NCBI RefSeq assembly: GCF_001642995.1
Contig: NZ_LOHS01000076.1
Location: forward strand, 62,001 to 126,000
DNA length: 64,000 nt
Origin: Streptomyces jeddahensis
GTDB lineage: Bacteria; Actinomycetota; Actinomycetes; Streptomycetales; Streptomycetaceae
Reading direction: 5' to 3'
Positions 63,898 through 64,000 of this stretch are shown here, in pieces. Below the pieces are notes generated by a model that saw only the letters and a program-made list of their open reading frames with translations, had not been told where the DNA came from and searched no databases. Each line of letters begins with the position of its first letter. The first letter of the stretch is position 1. Position numbers and translations under genes: made by a program.

Positions 63898-64000
63898 CTG
63901 ATCGGTTCGCTCTGTGACGTCGATGTATGGCTTCGGAGGGCAGCGGCCGCCGGCCACCTGGTGCGGGACACCGGGCGCTCCGCCGTCGCGTGCCCGGGCG

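Noticed and set aside
63841..64000. FxsA precursor upstream of fxsB
   Set aside because: The minus-strand frames end in strings such as FGVVAVTG or SEPIRT, none with the FxSxx end, and none has a ribosome site; the plus-strand frame at the edge is incomplete.

Overview
The window looks like chromosomal DNA of a Streptomyces or a very close relative. Base composition is very GC-rich, and coding regions have strong third-position G/C. GTG starts and 4-base stop/start overlaps are frequent. Gene families typical of the genus are present: a conservon (cvnA-D), an actinobacterial fused 2-oxoglutarate dehydrogenase (kgd), an FxSxx-COOH peptide-maturation locus, nitrate-sensing kinases and a HAIR/ClgR-type lon promoter. 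From memory, the order kgd, two-component pair, lon, conservon, ftsW/PBP, ligase/Ku matches the S. coelicolor chromosome around SCO5281-SCO5309. I could not check this.

Layout. 28-5204 holds a MmyB-type regulator, a membrane-anchored S1 protease, a phosphopantetheinyl transferase, and a divergent membrane-protein/MerR pair sharing two 15-bp palindromes. 5265-8245 is a bacterial NHEJ locus: Ku on the minus strand, then LigD-type polymerase and ATP-dependent ligase on the plus strand. 8357-20071 holds a NERD protein, an SH3 protein, an ftsW/PBP pair, a nitrate-sensing kinase, two divergent di-iron ferritin-fold proteins with a TetR, and a NlpC/P60 cell-wall hydrolase. 20285-26648 is a conservon whose downstream gene is a styrene-monooxygenase-like flavoenzyme. 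A PP2C-type protein and a MarR regulator follow.

28514-45424 looks accessory. It begins with a four-gene cassette (29070-34893) of three large tyrosine recombinases and a small coiled-coil partner, coupled by overlapping start/stop codons. The first recombinase carries an in-frame TAG and the second a one-base deletion. A truncated IS256-type transposase follows. Next is a six-gene sugar operon on the minus strand (LacI repressor, lipoprotein, two permeases, GH32 fructosidase, secreted beta-helix protein) with a perfect 18-bp operator, then an SDR and a degenerate stretch. No transport ATPase is encoded, so the importer probably borrows a shared MsiK-type ATPase.

45425-57977 returns to core genes: GH25 lysozyme, Lon with a multi-site promoter, a methyltransferase, a DUF3626 protein, a spermidine-synthase-fold protein, an OmpR/histidine-kinase pair and Kgd. 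58078-63726 is an FxSxx-type ribosomal-peptide locus: an FxsB radical SAM maturase, a HExxH putative peptide hydroxylase and a TIR/NB-ARC/TPR protein. The FxsA precursor is not visible and may lie beyond the right edge.

The strongest candidates for something unusual are the decaying recombinase trio, the FxSxx locus with its TIR-NB-ARC-TPR member and missing precursor, and the conservon joined to a flavin monooxygenase.
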